From Rotaria socialis (taxonomy: Eukaryota; Rotifera; Eurotatoria; Philodinida; Philodinidae): 64,000 nucleotides of DNA. The DNA lies in assembly GCA_905331475.1 (NCBI GenBank), contig CAJNYU010001196.1:18817-82816 (forward strand), read 5' to 3'. Shown piece after piece: positions 62,417 through 64,000 of the stretch. A program made the position numbers and the translations under genes. How positions within the stretch are numbered: the stretch's first letter is position 1; each line of letters opens with the position of its first letter. The notes below the pieces were generated by a model, which saw nothing but the letters and a program-made list of their open reading frames with translations, was not told where the DNA came from and searched no databases.

Positions 62417-64000
62417 TCAAAGTTGGGTTTTGTTCTAATATTTTTGTTTATATGTATAGAAAAATATGTGCTTATAATTATCAAGATCTTTGTTGCTATC
62501 AAAATATGTAATTGTATTACATAATTTTATTTAAAATAGCTGTAGTATTTGCAAAGAAAATTTTAAATATAGCACTTTTAAAAAATATCTTTTCTATCAT
62601 ACAGTTTTTACAACTCATTGAACAGAAAATGATTTAAAACTTTAATCGGATTACCTAAGAAATGTTATCATAATACGTTATTCTGTAATTGTATAAAAAA
62701 ATTACTTCATTACTATTCATACTATTTGAAAACCACTAGATGGTAATAGTTCTACTCGATACAATGTAGTTTACATTAAAATTCCCTAATCTCATTACTT
62801 ACTGTTCAAACTAATATTTTTAGAGAAAATATTTCAAGCTTTTTTCAAAACTTTTAAAACTAGTTCTTTTATATGAAAAATCAGAATTGAAATTGAAATA
62901 GATAAAAGTAAAATGATTCTCATTCATGTTCATTAGATAGGATTTTGTTATGAATGCGTAAATTAACGCTTATTATATCAGTATTTGAATTCATTGACTA
63001 TCCTGCAATGAAGTTCTTCGAAATCGTTACCCAGTGATATGAAGACTATTAATGCATTAAATAAAATGTCATTCACACAATTCAACGGTCCTAATAAATA
63101 TTCGAAACATGAAAATTAATTTTTGATAAAGTACTTCAAGATAATGATCAACTAAATGATAATGTATTAATAATATTTTCAATCACTTTCATCGATTGAA
63201 TCTTCATGTTAGACACTTGTTTATACAAGACGAGAGAATATGAGTGAATCGAAATCCGAAATAGGAAAATTAAAATGATCGTCAATTAGCAAATTCTTAC
63301 ATTTTAGCATATAAAAAATATTATAAAAGAAAACTTAGTAATTCAGAATACTTAAGTATACATTTATTTTTAGGTTGATAATCAAGTTGCTTCTAGTTAC
63401 TATCCCAATAAATAGATTTCTCAATGATAAAGAGAGTGCAATCTATTTAGCTTATCGCCTAGCCTCAAAAGTATTCAGGACGATGATATAGACTATTTCT
63501 TCCGCGTGAAATTAGACAACACACTGACTACATTCGCAGATTCTTTTAATTATATTGTAAATAAAACATTCATTTCAATCTATATAATATTTCGAAGTTT
63601 AATTCACTCTTTTGTCAGTCAACGCAAAATATACTTTAGAAATATAGCTTTAAATTGAATCAGAGACTTGAATGAATATTAAAATTCAATATTTTGATGG
63701 AATCTCTAATGAATTTCTTCATCACAGAAATTATGCTTTGGCAAAATAAAGATGAACTGTATGATTCAGGCTACCACTAATTTTGAATTAGATGTAAACT
63801 ACTCTACTTCATCATTTGAATTCGATGTATACTTCACATAAGACAGGCTTAACTAAAATAGAAAGAGATCTGATATTCAAAAGAATGAATAGAAAAAAGA
63901 ACAAAAGAAAAAGTACGAAAAAAACAATGTTTGGTAAAGATCAATTATCATTCACTATATTACAGTGATTGGATTATCGACATAAAAACGAACCGTGTAC
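62417..64000. other. noncoding stretch to window end
   Basis: AT-rich DNA with no exon chain, RNA gene or repeat that I can support. Confidence 0.5.

Noticed and set aside
1-64000. CRISPR arrays, prokaryotic operons or viral gene blocks
   Set aside because: No regularly spaced direct repeats and no intronless gene clusters. The intron-rich animal genes exclude a prokaryotic origin.

Overview
This is animal nuclear DNA: about 70% A+T, with genes cut by very short introns (mostly 45-75 bp, GT..AG). Exon chains join with consistent phase, and every spliced coding length I summed is a multiple of three. Two HMG-box SOX genes, SETD2, RBFOX-like, EMRE, LITAF, ARL6IP1, TBCB and DNAJC28 homologues make it a metazoan. 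The compact AT-rich introns, a near-identical second copy of one gene end beside a gap, and a paralogue-rich lineage-specific gene set would fit a bdelloid rotifer or similar small invertebrate. That placement is inference. No CRISPR, operon or bacterial signals are present.

Layout. 1-2.6 kb: noncoding. 2.66-4.30 kb (-): nine-exon gene with a histone-fold-like segment. 4.93-5.99 kb (+): RBFOX-like RRM gene, followed at 6.0 kb by a hAT-type MITE with a clean 8-bp target duplication. 6.3-11 kb: noncoding. 11.05-17.33 kb (+): complete 15-exon SETD2 homologue (AWS-SET-postSET, WW, SRI). 19.4-21.1 kb (+): FAF1/FAF2-like UAS protein without a UBX domain. 22.4-26.0 kb: convergent pair of SOX genes, a divergent one (+) and a SoxE-like one (-). 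28.2-29.2 kb: broken aldo-keto reductase. 32.25 kb: small unknown gene.

35.1-37.2 kb: TBCB-like tubulin cofactor (-), then an unknown 184-aa gene (-) whose last 207 bp recur inverted next to an N. 38.1-40.5 kb (-): two tandem paralogues of an unknown family. 43.7-44.8 kb (-): ARL6IP1-like ER membrane protein. 45.1-52.8 kb: three LITAF-domain genes, with a mariner-like element between the first and second that carries heat-shock-type promoter motifs, and a hAT-like fragment inside an unusually long intron of the second. 53.0-54.4 kb (-): unknown 404-aa gene. 54.8 kb (+): EMRE (SMDT1), the mitochondrial calcium uniporter regulator. 57.0-58.5 kb (+): DNAJC28-like. 58.7-60.7 kb (+): unknown 605-aa gene. 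61.8-62.4 kb (+): LURP-one-related/scramblase-like protein. The rest is noncoding.

The genes are ordinary housekeeping and regulatory loci (chromatin, RNA binding, transcription, membrane and mitochondrial functions) with no evident joint pathway. The most unusual signals are the transposon with stacked heat-shock elements, the inverted gene-end copy at a gap, the unknown paralogue pair, and the departures from family norms in the TBCB-like and FAF-like proteins.
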